64,000 nucleotides of DNA from Gemella morbillorum. GTDB lineage: Bacteria; Bacillota; Bacilli; Staphylococcales; Gemellaceae. The notes beneath the pieces are model-generated. The model was given only the letters and a program-made list of their open reading frames with translations, ran no database searches and was not told the origin of the DNA. Of this stretch, positions 28,062 through 37,699 are shown piece after piece (the stretch's first letter is position 1; each line of letters starts with the position of its first letter). The stretch covers positions 930,001 through 994,000 of the forward strand of contig NZ_LS483440.1 of NCBI RefSeq assembly GCF_900476045.1. The letters run 5' to 3'. Position numbers and translations under genes: made by a program.

Positions 28062-28090
28062 ATTGTATCACAATAAATAAGAGAAATCAA
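28062..28090 (-). promoter_or_regulatory. Promoter of the rimP-nusA-infB operon
   Basis: On the minus strand TTGATT (28090-28085), 17-base spacer, TACAAT (28067-28062), just after the glyoxalase stop codon. Confidence 0.75.
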
Positions 28091-28100
28091 TTAATTTGTC

Positions 28101-28481
28101 TTACTTATCACGAATAACTTCAATCTTATATCCATCTGGATCTTTGATAAAGTAATAACTTGGCGGGAATCCTGGTAAACCTTTTAAATCTGTAATATCG
28201 TATCCTGCCTCTTTATGTTTCTCATATAAACCTTCTAAATCAGAAACTGAAATTGCAATATGACCGTAACCATCTCCTAAATCATATGAACCATGATCAT
28301 AATTATAAGTTAACTCTAATTCATAATCAGAACCTGGTAAAGTCAAATATACTAAAGTAAATTTATATTCTTTAAAATCTCTTTCTCTACTTACTTTAAA
28401 ATCAAATGCTTCCGTATAAAACTTAATTGATTTTTCTAAATCAGCAACTCTATAACAAGTATGCGCCATAGTTTGAACCAT
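28101..28481 (-). CDS. gloA: Lactoylglutathione lyase (glyoxalase I) type VOC protein
   Basis: Vicinal-oxygen-chelate protein of 126 residues closely resembling GloA. All four metal ligands are present: His7, Glu56 (ELELTYN), His74 (GYGHIAISV) and Glu121 (GYKIEVIRDK). The enzyme detoxifies methylglyoxal; since Firmicutes often lack glutathione, a different thiol cofactor is possible. GAGGTGAG ribosome site. Located between degV and the rimP promoter. Confidence 0.9.
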   Translation of the reverse strand: MVQTMAHTCYRVADLEKSIKFYTEAFDFKVSRERDFKEYKFTLVYLTLPGSDYELELTYNYDHGSYDLGDGYGHIAISVSDLEGLYEKHKEAGYDITDLKGLPGFPPSYYFIKDPDGYKIEVIRDK

Positions 28482-28502
28482 AATCTCACCTCAAAAATCT
28501 TT

Positions 28503-29366
28503 TTATAATATTGTCCACGCAAAACCTATAGCTCCAATCCCAAGATGAGTTGATACTACAGGAGTAATTGCGTCTATTTCGACATTAACATTAGGATAAA
28601 CTTCTTTCATATAATTTTTAATTTCTTCCGCCTTCTCTAAAGCATCTACATGAAGAATACATACAGATATGTTTTCATCCTTGTGTTGTCGATAAAATTC
28701 ATCAAATAATTCATAAATTCTTAATACAACTTTTTTATAAGTACGTATTTTTTGGAATGGTACGATTACCTTATCCTCAAAATGTAATAAAGGTTTAACT
28801 TGTAATAAGTTACCAACTATAGCCTGTGCACCGCTTAAGCGCCCACTACGTTGTAAGTGTGATAAGTCATCAGCCATAAAATATGCTTTTGAAACTTTTT
28901 TCATTTCATCTAATGCAGTAATAATTTCTTTAGAACTCTTACCTTCTTTTATTAGTCCAGCCGCTTTAATTGCATAATATCCTTCAGGATGACATGCAAC
29001 TTCTGAATCAAATGGATGAACATTAATACCATCAACCATAAGATCAGCTACAGAGTATGATGAAAATGTTCCACTTATACCACTAGATAGTGCTATAGCA
29101 ATAACATCTGTATAACCTTCTTCTTTTAATTTTTCTAAGCATGAAACAACTTCCCCAATTGCTGGTTGAGAGGTTGTTGGAAAAGAATTATTAGGATCCT
29201 TTAAATAATCATAGTATTTATCAAGAGGCATATCAATAACCTCTTTATAAGAATTTCCATCAATAACTATATTTAAATAAACCGTTCTAATATTTAATTC
29301 TTTTGTTAATTCACCTGGTAAATATGCTGTCGAATCCATTACAATAGCTATTTTTTCCACACTCAT
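28503..29366 (-). CDS. DegV family fatty-acid-binding protein
   Basis: DegV/FakB-type lipid carrier (287 residues). Motifs IVMDSTAYLP, FPTTSQPAIGEV, IALSSGISGTFSSY, LSHLQRSGRLSG and THLGIGAIGFAW are all present. Related FakB proteins hand fatty acids to the FakA kinase; no fakA is near. The ATG has a poorly spaced AGTAGGT; the GTG six bases downstream (29360) would be better spaced and may be the true start. Confidence 0.9.
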   Translation of the reverse strand: MSVEKIAIVMDSTAYLPGELTKELNIRTVYLNIVIDGNSYKEVIDMPLDKYYDYLKDPNNSFPTTSQPAIGEVVSCLEKLKEEGYTDVIAIALSSGISGTFSSYSVADLMVDGINVHPFDSEVACHPEGYYAIKAAGLIKEGKSSKEIITALDEMKKVSKAYFMADDLSHLQRSGRLSGAQAIVGNLLQVKPLLHFEDKVIVPFQKIRTYKKVVLRIYELFDEFYRQHKDENISVCILHVDALEKAEEIKNYMKEVYPNVNVEIDAITPVVSTHLGIGAIGFAWTIL

Positions 29367-29396
29367 ACCTACTATTTTACAATAGCTTTTCCTTTC

Positions 29397-29942
29397 CTAG
29401 AATTTTTCAATATTATACAGTTCTAATTCAACTTTTGTTTCTCTACCCATAAGTTCGATCATTACATCTGCTTTGTAGTTATTAAGGTCTATATTCACCA
29501 CTTTACCTTCCATATCTACAAATGGCCCAGAAATAACACGAACATGGTCTCCTACTTCGATATCTACATCAACAACGCTTGAAAGCCCCATTTGTTGTAA
29601 AATAAAATTGATTTCTTCTGGAAGTAATGGACTTGGTTTTGAACCCCCACCATGTGAACCTACAAATCCAGTTACACCTGGTGTATTTCTAACTACAAAC
29701 CAAGAGTCATCAGTCATAACAAGTTCAACTAGAACATATCCAGGGAAAGTTTTTCTATTTACTTCTTTTCTTTTTCCTGTTGGTGTTATAATAGTTTCTT
29801 TTTCTTCTGGAACAACAATTCTAAATATTTTATCTTCCATATTCAAAGATTCAACACGTTTTTCAATATTATCTTTTACTTTATTTTCATAACCAGAGTA
29901 TGTATGAATTACGTACCACTCTTTGTTTACTGTATCACTCAT
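29397..29942 (-). CDS. nusG: Transcription termination/antitermination protein NusG
   Basis: Elongation factor bound to RNA polymerase clamp. NGN domain begins EWYVIHTYSGYENKVKDNIE and contains FPGYVLVELVMTDDSWFVVRN; the C-terminal KOW motif is GDHVRVISGPFVDMEGKV. Length 181 is typical. Follows secE by 11 bases. Confidence 0.97.
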   Translation of the reverse strand: MSDTVNKEWYVIHTYSGYENKVKDNIEKRVESLNMEDKIFRIVVPEEKETIITPTGKRKEVNRKTFPGYVLVELVMTDDSWFVVRNTPGVTGFVGSHGGGSKPSPLLPEEINFILQQMGLSSVVDVDIEVGDHVRVISGPFVDMEGKVVNIDLNNYKADVMIELMGRETKVELELYNIEKF

Positions 29943-29953
29943 AATAACCTCTC

Positions 29954-30127
29954 TTACTTACTAAAATGTCTAATTCCAGCAGTTATTCCTAAATCTACCA
30001 CATAACTGAACAACATTAATATTCCTACAACTACTATAACTATAAGAGTTTTTCTAACAAGTTCGTTAAATGTTGGCCAACTTACTTTTTTCATTTCTGA
30101 AACAACTTTTTTTAAAAATCTTAACAC
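29954..30127 (-). CDS. secE: Preprotein translocase subunit SecE
   Basis: A 57-residue single-span SecE. The codons read VLRFLKKVVSEMKKVSWPT, the conserved amphipathic helix and KKVSWPT motif, then a hydrophobic span (TLIVIVVVGILMLFSYVVD) and a short tail. Start is a GTG at 30127 with AGAGGAG 9 bases upstream. SecE stabilises SecY in the Sec channel. secE-nusG is the standard pair; rpmG, which precedes secE in Bacillus, is not seen in the 259 bases upstream. Confidence 0.93.
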   Translation of the reverse strand: MLRFLKKVVSEMKKVSWPTFNELVRKTLIVIVVVGILMLFSYVVDLGITAGIRHFSK

Positions 30128-30179
30128 TAGTGAATTCTCCTCTCATACAAATTTAATTCTTTCATTGTACATTTTATAA

Positions 30180-30188
30180 ATTATACCA
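30180..30188 (-). promoter_or_regulatory. Extended -10 promoter of secE-nusG
   Basis: On the minus strand TGG followed by TATAAT, ending at 30180; the -35 region is weak. About 53 bases before the secE GTG. Confidence 0.5.
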
Positions 30189-30310
30189 TAGCACAATTCA
30201 TAAATCTATAAAATTTCAAATAAAAATAAGTACACTTGTACAATATATTATTGTAACATTTATTAAGAAACTTTTCAAATATATATCTTAAAATTGCTAA
30301 ATAAACATTT

Positions 30311-30376
30311 AAAAATCTTGAGAGAAATATATTTCAATAATTGTATTACAAAATTATATTTATTATTTCTCTCAAG
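30311..30376 (-). terminator. Terminator after folD
   Basis: CTTGAGAGAAATA (30317-30329) pairs with TATTTCTCTCAAG (30364-30376), a perfect 13-bp stem with a 34-base loop. On the minus strand ATTTTTAAA follows. Ends the pheS-pheT-plsY-folD run. Confidence 0.8.
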
Positions 30377-30386
30377 AAATACTTAT

Positions 30387-31235
30387 TTATTTTATTAAAT
30401 CATATGTTGCTACCAAGGTGTTTCTCATTAACATAGTAATTGTTAATGGCCCAACCCCACCAGGCACTGGAGATATGTACTTAACTTTCCCCATAAAGTT
30501 TTCAAGATTTACATCTCCAACTAACTTGCCATCTTTGTAGTTATTACCTACATCAATAATAGTAACTGTTTCTTTTACTTTTTCTTCTCCAGTTAAAAAG
30601 TGTGCAGAACCCACACAACTAACAATAATATCAGCTTGTTCTAATAAACTATCAAGATTTTTAGTTTTTGAGTGTGCTGTTATCACAGTTGCATTATTTT
30701 GAAGCAATAATGTAGATATAGGTTTTCCTACAATATTACTTCTTCCTATTACTAATGCTAACTTTCCATCAATTTCATCACCAGTAGATTTTATCATTTC
30801 TAAAATACCAAGAGGTGTACATGGAATTAGTTTTGCTTCTCCAATAACTAACTTTCCTACATTAATAGGATGAAAACCATCAACATCTTTTTGCGGGCTT
30901 ACCGCATTTAAAATTTGTTCTGCATCGATATGTTTAGGTAATGGTAATTGAACTAAAATACCATGTACATTATCATCATTATTTAATTTCTCAATTTCAT
31001 TTAAAAGGCTAGCAGTAGAAATATTTTCATCTAATTCTATTTTAACAGAATTAATGTTATTTTCTAAACATGCTTTATGCTTTGAATTAACATAACTTTT
31101 AGAAGCCTTATTATCTCCTACTAAAACTACCGCTAACGTTGGAATTATACCTTTTTGTTGAAGAATTGTTGCTTCTTCTTTTATCTCAGCGCGTAATTTT
31201 TTAGCAAGATCAGTACCGCTTATAATTTTTGTCAT
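30387..31235 (-). CDS. folD: Bifunctional methylenetetrahydrofolate dehydrogenase/cyclohydrolase FolD
   Basis: One-carbon metabolism enzyme converting 5,10-methylene- to 10-formyl-THF. Signature KSYVNSKHKACLENNI with the catalytic Lys, VQLPLPKHID, KDVDGFHPINVGKL, VIGRSNIVGKPIS and the terminal PVPGGVGPLTITML. Length 282. Start overlaps the plsY stop by one base. Confidence 0.97.
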   Translation of the reverse strand: MTKIISGTDLAKKLRAEIKEEATILQQKGIIPTLAVVLVGDNKASKSYVNSKHKACLENNINSVKIELDENISTASLLNEIEKLNNDDNVHGILVQLPLPKHIDAEQILNAVSPQKDVDGFHPINVGKLVIGEAKLIPCTPLGILEMIKSTGDEIDGKLALVIGRSNIVGKPISTLLLQNNATVITAHSKTKNLDSLLEQADIIVSCVGSAHFLTGEEKVKETVTIIDVGNNYKDGKLVGDVNLENFMGKVKYISPVPGGVGPLTITMLMRNTLVATYDLIK

Positions 31236-31846
31236 TATTTTTTCCTTCCTAATCTCAATTTTGCTTTAGATTGATTTTCCGTACCATTCAATAATCTTTG
31301 AATATTTTTCTTATGCATATATATAACAAAAATACACATTACAATCATAACCCACTTATCAACACCTGTTTCAAAAATAGCTAAGTAAACTATAGAAGTT
31401 AAACAGATTAAAATACTCCCTAAAGAAACATATCCAGTGATAAATAGTGTTGAGAAAAATATTACAAGTAAAAGTGCGCTCAAAGCTGGATAAAGAAAAA
31501 TAAATACTCCTGAGCCAGTTGCAACTGCTTTTCCTCCTTTAAAGTTTGCAAAGATAGGATAAACATGTCCTATCATTGCAAATGCTCCAAAAATAGAGAG
31601 AAATTCTACTTTTCCTAGACTTAACGTAGGTAAAAACGTTGCAAAAATTCCTTTAGATATATCTAAAATAAACACCATGACTCCTGCTTTTTTTCCAAGA
31701 CATCTAAATGTATTTGTTGTTCCTAAATTTCCGCTCCCCATAGTACGAATATCTGTATTATAAAATAGTTTCCCAATAATTAAAGCAAATGGGATAGCAC
31801 CTATTAAATATGCAATAGCACAAAACAATAAAACTTGTGTAATCAT
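31235..31846 (-). CDS. plsY: Glycerol-3-phosphate acyltransferase PlsY
   Basis: Integral membrane enzyme that acylates glycerol-3-phosphate from acyl-phosphate, first step of phospholipid synthesis. About five hydrophobic segments; the three catalytic loops are seen as MGSGNLGTTNTFR, HVYPIFANFKGGKAVATGSG and the late MHKKNIQRLLNGTEN. Length 203. Lies eight bases after pheT. Confidence 0.95.
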   Translation of the reverse strand: MITQVLLFCAIAYLIGAIPFALIIGKLFYNTDIRTMGSGNLGTTNTFRCLGKKAGVMVFILDISKGIFATFLPTLSLGKVEFLSIFGAFAMIGHVYPIFANFKGGKAVATGSGVFIFLYPALSALLLVIFFSTLFITGYVSLGSILICLTSIVYLAIFETGVDKWVMIVMCIFVIYMHKKNIQRLLNGTENQSKAKLRLGRKK

Positions 31847-31854
31847 ATATTCTC

Positions 31855-34248
31855 CTATCTTATTATAGCTCCATACTCTGTCAACGCTGCAAGAACTTTT
31901 TCATGAACAGCTGTTACTTCTTCATCAGTTAATGTTTTTTCTTTATCGCTATATGTAATTGTTAATGCTAGAGACTTTTTACCAGCCACTAATTCTAAGC
32001 CTACATATAAGTCAAATAATTCTATATTTGTTATTAATTTACTATTTACACTTTCGATTGCATTATAAATATTTTGATATTCATCTTCCAAATCAACTAG
32101 CATCGCAATATCACGAGTTATTTCAGGATACTTAGTTACTTCTTCATACTTAGGTTTTACTTTTTCTTCTGAAATAACTTTATCTAAATTAATTTCAAAA
32201 ACATAAGTTCTATTAAGTCCAAGTTTCTCAGCTACTAATGGATGCACTTCTCCAATTAATCCAATGCGCTCTTCTCCTAAATATACTTCAGCTGTACGCC
32301 CTGGGTGCATTCCGTCAACTGTTACCTTTTTATATGTTACTTTCTGATCTAAACCTAGATATTCTAAAGCAACTTCTAAATAACCTTTTGCTGCATAAAA
32401 ATCTAATTCTCGACTATCTTTTAACCATTTTGTAGCTCTTTCTTCTCCAGCTAAAGCAGCACTAAGATAAAGTGTTTCCTTGGGTTGAACATTATCATCT
32501 CCGCTTCCGAAGAAAACTCTCCCAATTTCTATAAGTTTTAAATCCTTTTGCTTACGAGCCACATTATATCCAATTGTATTCAATAATCCTGGTATTAAAC
32601 TTTGGCGAAGTGTTGAATGTGTTTCTGTCATTGGCATTAATAATTTTACTTTATGATGATTTTCTAAAGTAAAACTTGTTGATTCTTCATCAGATACCAA
32701 TGAATAATTAATTGTATCGTTAAAGCCAGCATTAACATACAATCTACGTAAATCACGAACAGCACGTTGTGTATAAGTTAAACCACCTTTTGTTGTTCTT
32801 GAGAATTTTGGTAATGTGGATGCCAAATTATCATAACCATAAATACGAATAACTTCTTCTACTAAGTCTTGCTTAATTGTGATATCTGGACGTCTTGTTG
32901 GTACTTTTACTATTAATTCTTCAGCAGCTACTTCTACACCAAAGTTCAAACTTTCTAAAATAGAAATAATTTCCTCTGTTGATAAAATAATACCTAAATA
33001 ATTATTAATGTATGTTGTCGTAATAGCTACTTCTCTTTCTTGTTCTTTATTAACTACACCTACCGAAGATTCTACAGTAGCATTTGGACATAATTCCAAA
33101 ATTAATTCTACTGCACGCTGTAAGGCTGCAAGTTGCATATTAGAGTCTATTCCTTTTTCAAAACGTGCTGATGAATCACTTCTTAATCCATGAGCAGCTG
33201 AAGTACGACGTATACTTGACGAATTAAAGTATGCAGATTCTAAAATTATATTTTTAGTACTTTCGCTTACTTCTGTATTTTTTCCACCCATAACTCCACC
33301 TAAAGCTATTGGCTGTTTCCCATCTGTAATAACTAAATCTGTATCTTGTAGTTTACGTTCTACTCCATCAAGAGTTTCTAATACTTCTCCTTCTTTTGCA
33401 TCACGTATAACTATCTTATCTCCCACTAAATCTTTATCAAATGCATGCATCGGCTGACCGAACTCTAAAAGAACATAGTTAGTTATATCTACAATATTGT
33501 TAATTGGACGAATACCCGAACTCATAAGGCGAACCTGTAGCCATAATGGTGAATCTTTCACTTCTATATTTTTAATCACTTGTCCTAAATAATTTTTACA
33601 AGAAGGACTTTCTACCTCTACAGATAAAGTAGTTCCTTTATAATTTTCCGCTACTTCTTTATCATTAAAAGTTACAGCCTTATTATATAAAGCTCCTAAT
33701 TCATACGATAAACCACGCATACTTAATGCATCAGCTCTATTTGGTGTAATTGATAGGTCTAATATATAATCATTTAAACCTAGTACCTCTGATACATCCG
33801 CTCCCAATTCTTGTTTTTCTCCAAAAGTATAAATACCATCTTGATAATTTTTAGGGATTACACTTTGATTTAATCCAAGCTCTTTAAGCGAACAAATCAT
33901 CCCTTGTGATTCTACTCCACGAAGCTTAGCTTTTTTGATTTTGATTCCTGGTAGTTTTGCTCCAACTTTTGCTACAATAACATATTGTCCAGCATCTACG
34001 TTTGGTGCACCACATACGATTTGAAGATTTTCCTCTTCTCCTACATTTACCTGACATACGCTTAATTTTTCTGCATCTGGATGTTTTTCTTTCGATTCTA
34101 CATAGCCTACCACTACATTAGATAATTCCTCAGCTAAGTAATCTACTCCTTCTATTTCAATACCACCACGAGTAATTTTTTCTGCTAAATCTGCAGCATT
34201 ATCTTCTACATTTGTATATTGTTTTAACCAATTATAACTTACTAACAT
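31855..34248 (-). CDS. pheT: Phenylalanine-tRNA ligase beta subunit
   Basis: 797-residue beta chain of the heterotetrameric PheRS. Domains in order: N-terminal OB-fold tRNA-binding domain (VVVGYVESKEKHPDAEKLSV), the B3/B4 editing module (RADALSMRGLSYELGALY), B5, the catalytic-like core and the C-terminal anticodon-binding FDX-ACB domain (YPEITRDIAMLVD). Twelve bases after pheS and under the same T-box. Confidence 0.97.
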   Translation of the reverse strand: MLVSYNWLKQYTNVEDNAADLAEKITRGGIEIEGVDYLAEELSNVVVGYVESKEKHPDAEKLSVCQVNVGEEENLQIVCGAPNVDAGQYVIVAKVGAKLPGIKIKKAKLRGVESQGMICSLKELGLNQSVIPKNYQDGIYTFGEKQELGADVSEVLGLNDYILDLSITPNRADALSMRGLSYELGALYNKAVTFNDKEVAENYKGTTLSVEVESPSCKNYLGQVIKNIEVKDSPLWLQVRLMSSGIRPINNIVDITNYVLLEFGQPMHAFDKDLVGDKIVIRDAKEGEVLETLDGVERKLQDTDLVITDGKQPIALGGVMGGKNTEVSESTKNIILESAYFNSSSIRRTSAAHGLRSDSSARFEKGIDSNMQLAALQRAVELILELCPNATVESSVGVVNKEQEREVAITTTYINNYLGIILSTEEIISILESLNFGVEVAAEELIVKVPTRRPDITIKQDLVEEVIRIYGYDNLASTLPKFSRTTKGGLTYTQRAVRDLRRLYVNAGFNDTINYSLVSDEESTSFTLENHHKVKLLMPMTETHSTLRQSLIPGLLNTIGYNVARKQKDLKLIEIGRVFFGSGDDNVQPKETLYLSAALAGEERATKWLKDSRELDFYAAKGYLEVALEYLGLDQKVTYKKVTVDGMHPGRTAEVYLGEERIGLIGEVHPLVAEKLGLNRTYVFEINLDKVISEEKVKPKYEEVTKYPEITRDIAMLVDLEDEYQNIYNAIESVNSKLITNIELFDLYVGLELVAGKKSLALTITYSDKEKTLTDEEVTAVHEKVLAALTEYGAIIR

Positions 34249-34260
34249 TGCTACCTCCTA

Positions 34261-35283
34261 CTAATCGTTTCTATCATTATTAAATTGTTGTAAGAATCTA
34301 ATATCGTTTGTATAGAAACTTCTTATATCACTAACGCCATATTTTAACATTGCGATACGTTCTACCCCCATACCGAAAGCAAAACCACTATATTCTTCTG
34401 TATCAAATCCTGCCATTTCTAATACATTAGGATGCACCATACCTGCACCAAGAATTTCTAACCATTTAATATTATTTTCGTCATCTTCATTTCCCCAAGA
34501 TACATCAACTTCTACTGAAGGTTCTGTAAATGGGAAAAAGCTAGGGCGAAGACGAATTTTTTTATTTTCTCCGAAAACAGATTTAATAAAATATTCTAAT
34601 GTCCCTTTTAAATCACTAAATGTAATATTTTTATCAACTACTAATCCTTCAATTTGAGCAAATTGATGTGAGTGAGTAGCATCATCACTATCACGACGGA
34701 ATACTTTACCAGGACAAAGAATTTTAACAGGACCTTGACCATTAGATTTTAACATTTCTCTTGCTTGAACAGGAGATGTTTGAGTCCTCATAAGAAGTTC
34801 GTTAGTAATATAAAATGTATCTTGCATATCACGTGCTGGATGATCTTTTGGAAGATTTAACATTTCAAAATTAAATTTATCTGTTTCAACTTCTGGACCT
34901 TCTGCCACTGAATACCCCATAGAAATGAATATTTCTTCTACTTCTTCTATGACTTTATTTAGTGGATTCATTCCACCTAAATCTACTTTTCTACTAGGTA
35001 AAGTAACATCAATATTTTCACTTGCAAGTTTTAACTCTAATGCTTTTTCTGCTAATTCTGCTTTTCGCTCTTCTAAGCTCTCATTAATGAAAGTCTTCAC
35101 TTCATTAACTAGTTTCCCAAATGTTGGTCTCTCTTCTGGAGAAAGGTCTCTAGCACCTTTCATAATTTCTGTTAGTGCACCTTTTTTACCTAAAAATTTG
35201 ACTCTTAGGTCATACAATTCTTTTTCGTTTTTAATATCTTTTACTAATTCAAGATATTCTTTTTTTATATTTTCTAAAGACAT
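34261..35283 (-). CDS. pheS: Phenylalanine-tRNA ligase alpha subunit
   Basis: Catalytic alpha chain, 340 residues. N-terminal coiled coil, then class II motifs: [12 protein letters not shown], motif 2 [20 protein letters not shown] and motif 3 [24 protein letters not shown] ribosome site. A Phe-type T-box leader precedes it, so expression should rise when tRNA-Phe is uncharged. Confidence 0.97.
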   Translation of the reverse strand: MSLENIKKEYLELVKDIKNEKELYDLRVKFLGKKGALTEIMKGARDLSPEERPTFGKLVNEVKTFINESLEERKAELAEKALELKLASENIDVTLPSRKVDLGGMNPLNKVIEEVEEIFISMGYSVAEGPEVETDKFNFEMLNLPKDHPARDMQDTFYITNELLMRTQTSPVQAREMLKSNGQGPVKILCPGKVFRRDSDDATHSHQFAQIEGLVVDKNITFSDLKGTLEYFIKSVFGENKKIRLRPSFFPFTEPSVEVDVSWGNEDDENNIKWLEILGAGMVHPNVLEMAGFDTEEYSGFAFGMGVERIAMLKYGVSDIRSFYTNDIRFLQQFNNDRND

Positions 35284-35340
35284 AAAATCCTCCTAATATT
35301 TTTTATAAAGACATTTTGTATAAGTTACTTTAATTATCCA

Positions 35341-35572
35341 AAATAAAAAGCCCCTCAAAACTTTCGTTTCGAAGGGACGAATAAATCGTGGTACCACCCA
35401 AATTTAAAGTCAAACTGACTTCCTTAAATCTAACCTAAATTAGCTTAGCTTTTAACGGTGCCATCCGATTGTACTCATTATCTAACTTATACAATTACTC
35501 ATAAGCTGAAAATATAAATTCAGTTAATACAACTCTCTCAGTCACAAAGCTGCTCCCTGTTAAAAACTTCTA
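35341..35572 (-). ncRNA. T-box riboswitch (Phe) upstream of pheST
   Basis: The minus strand contains the T-box core TGGGTGGTACCACG (35400-35387), whose bulge senses the tRNA acceptor end, followed by a terminator: GTCCCTTCGAAAC region and GGGGC with a T run near 35350-35342. Upstream, a stem I region holds the GAGAGAG element and a TTC specifier followed by A (complement of 35510-35508), matching Phe. A TATAAT lies at 35578-35573, marking the likely promoter. Confidence 0.92.
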
Positions 35573-35741
35573 ATTATACCGTCTTAATCATTGCTTTTAA
35601 ATTATATAGTTAAAATAATAATATAAAAATACCACGATGTCAACTAATACGGCAAAAATAAGGCATGATAACTGATGAACTCAATGTATATTATTTTAAG
35701 TTCTAATTTAGCAGTTCGATCAAAAATGTTAGATTATAACG

Positions 35742-36329
35742 CTAATTAATTTCAGCCATTATCTCATCTATCAATTCTGTAATTCCTTCAGCTACATAAA
35801 CTATTTCATCAGGATCATGAATATAGCAGATAATCTGACCTTCTTTCCCAGTACTATCTGGACTAAAATCAAACATTAGAAAGCAACTATCACAATACTC
35901 AGCAAAAGGAATCCACCTTTTGTTAAAGAGATATGGTTTTACCCTGCTATCCTTCATTTTATTTATATCATCTTTTGAAAAATACTCATTGAGCTCTGTT
36001 AATAAGACATCTTTATTTTGAAAATATTACTTTGTATTTTCTATATCTTGCAGACTCATTAAACAAAATGGCATTTCTCTTTCATCAATAATACAAGGAA
36101 AAATACTCAAGTATTTACTCCCATTTTTATATTTGTAAATTTCTTTTACATCATTAGGCAAGGTTATACCTATTTTCTTCTCGAAAGATACAATCTCTGT
36201 CTCTGAAGCTCCTGAAATTTTGTGATAATCGTCAAGATATTCTTCTTCTACGGGATCTTCCAAATCCCATTCTTCAAAATTTTCACATATATATTTTTCA
36301 ATTTGTTTGATTTTATCTATTATTTTCAT
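35742..36329 (-). pseudogene. SMI1/KNR4 (SUKH) family protein interrupted by an in-frame stop
   Basis: Two open stretches in the same frame, separated only by TAA at 36029-36027, together make one normal-sized SUKH protein of about 194 residues. The first part (start ATG 36329 with GGAGAG upstream) has ASETEIVSFEKKIGITLPNDVKEIYKYKNG; the second has PYLFNKRWIPFAEYCDSCFL and GKEGQIICYIHDPDEIVYVA, the SUKH C-terminal half. SUKH proteins are mostly immunity proteins of polymorphic toxins. Either a real nonsense mutation, suppressed read-through, or a sequencing error. Confidence 0.8.
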
Positions 36330-36407
36330 ATTTTCTCTCCAAACATTAAATTTACAAATGCCAGACCTATTCATATAGTATTAGTAACTATACATTCCTA
36401 TGTAGTT

Positions 36408-36965
36408 TTATTCACTAATTTTTCTATTTTCGAGCGTCTCTATCATTTGCGTTTTACGTTCTTCCAACTCTTTAATTTTCTTAAGCAAGAAATCAGAAAA
36501 GTTCACTTCATCTTCCACAAAAGCAACTTTAGAATACCAATCAAGTGCGACAATTCTATTATTTTTATCAAAGCAAAATATTGTGTTTCCATCACCTATT
36601 ATTGAAAAAAATGGAATATAGTCTTCTAAGCCTTCATCATGTAATTCTTTTGTTTTTACACGAATATCTAGATAATCTGGTATTCCTTTTGCAATACCAT
36701 ATACCATAATTCCTCGACAAAATGTCCAAAATGGAGCTACATCGTATACCTTAGCTCTTGGCCATAATTCTTCTCTGACTTCCATGTAAAGTCCTCCCAA
36801 AGGAGACATAGTAAACTCTTTAAAATCATCAGGAAGACTTATATCATACTGCTTCTCAAAATTTAATATATCTTTTTCTGATGGTTCATTCCCCATACAA
36901 GCAAAAATCTGATATACCTTAGAATCATAGTTATGAAAATAATCATAGACTTTTTCTATCGACAT
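36408..36965 (-). CDS. SMI1/KNR4 (SUKH) family protein
   Basis: A 185-residue SUKH protein. Signatures: EKDILNFEKQYDISLPDDFKEF, the GGLYMEV loop, and the late FCFDKNNRIVALDWYSKVAFV. These are cytosolic proteins, often immunity partners of secreted nuclease or other toxins. Twelve bases after the DUF4241 gene and followed by a broken SUKH gene, with no toxin gene visible. Function as immunity is a family-level inference. Confidence 0.82.
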   Translation of the reverse strand: MSIEKVYDYFHNYDSKVYQIFACMGNEPSEKDILNFEKQYDISLPDDFKEFTMSPLGGLYMEVREELWPRAKVYDVAPFWTFCRGIMVYGIAKGIPDYLDIRVKTKELHDEGLEDYIPFFSIIGDGNTIFCFDKNNRIVALDWYSKVAFVEDEVNFSDFLLKKIKELEERKTQMIETLENRKISE

Positions 36966-36976
36966 AAATAATCTCC

Positions 36977-37699
36977 TTATCCTAGATAAATATACTCTAT
37001 AACGATGTCACAAAGATTTTTATTCTTATCATATCCAAAATATACAGGATACACTCCATCTCCAAAACCTGTTTGAATCATCGGAATACTTAAATTGGTA
37101 TTAGGAATCCTGAAATTAATCCAATCTCCTCCTTCACGTTGATAAAGTGGATTTTCTACTGCATTTTTTTCAAAAATATCCGCAAAGAAATCATCATAAA
37201 TATTTTTATTAGGATTTTCTTCATACCAACTATCTTCAAAATCACAATATGCATTTTTAGTTTCAACATCTACTATTGTTGCAAGTCCTGCATCAACGGA
37301 AAATCCGAAGATGCTCTCCTCTTCAAGAGAATCTAGATTTTCATCTCCCTTTAATGCTTCGTAGTAAACAACAGGTTCTTCTTCTGTAAATTTAACTCTA
37401 CTCATCACATATCTGTAGTGGTCTTCCTCTATTTTTGCTACTAGCGTTTTTATTCTAAATTTCCCTACAGGTACGGACTGTAAATAAGGTTTTTCATCTC
37501 TGTGAAGCCATACTAACGGATCTCTAACCAAAATTTCTCCAGTTGGGAAATTCACTTCCCCCATATCTAAAACAAAAACTTCCTTACCTTGTATTTCTTT
37601 CATTTCAAAACATTGTGCATAATTTACTGGTGATGTAAGTAAATTCTTTACTTCTTCATATTTTTTTAGCCATTTTTCTGATGTATGTATCTTTTCCAT
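36977..37699 (-). CDS. DUF4241 domain protein
   Basis: A 240-residue cytosolic protein. The DUF4241 pattern is seen in GKFRIKTLVAKIEEDHYRYV, VDAGLATIVD and the end GFGDGVYPVYFGYDKNKNLC. DUF4241 proteins are frequently found beside toxin-immunity genes, which fits the two SUKH neighbours. AAGGAGAC precedes the ATG. First gene of a three-gene unit, judging by spacing. Confidence 0.8.
   Translation of the reverse strand: MEKIHTSEKWLKKYEEVKNLLTSPVNYAQCFEMKEIQGKEVFVLDMGEVNFPTGEILVRDPLVWLHRDEKPYLQSVPVGKFRIKTLVAKIEEDHYRYVMSRVKFTEEEPVVYYEALKGDENLDSLEEESIFGFSVDAGLATIVDVETKNAYCDFEDSWYEENPNKNIYDDFFADIFEKNAVENPLYQREGGDWINFRIPNTNLSIPMIQTGFGDGVYPVYFGYDKNKNLCDIVIEYIYLG

Noticed and set aside
34925-35296. 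A 123-codon plus-strand open frame opposite pheS
   Set aside because: Antisense to a conserved gene, Ser/Phe-rich low-complexity translation typical of shadows.
36222-36605. A 127-codon plus-strand open frame across the SUKH genes
   Set aside because: Phe/Ile-rich shadow of two SUKH genes with no start signal.
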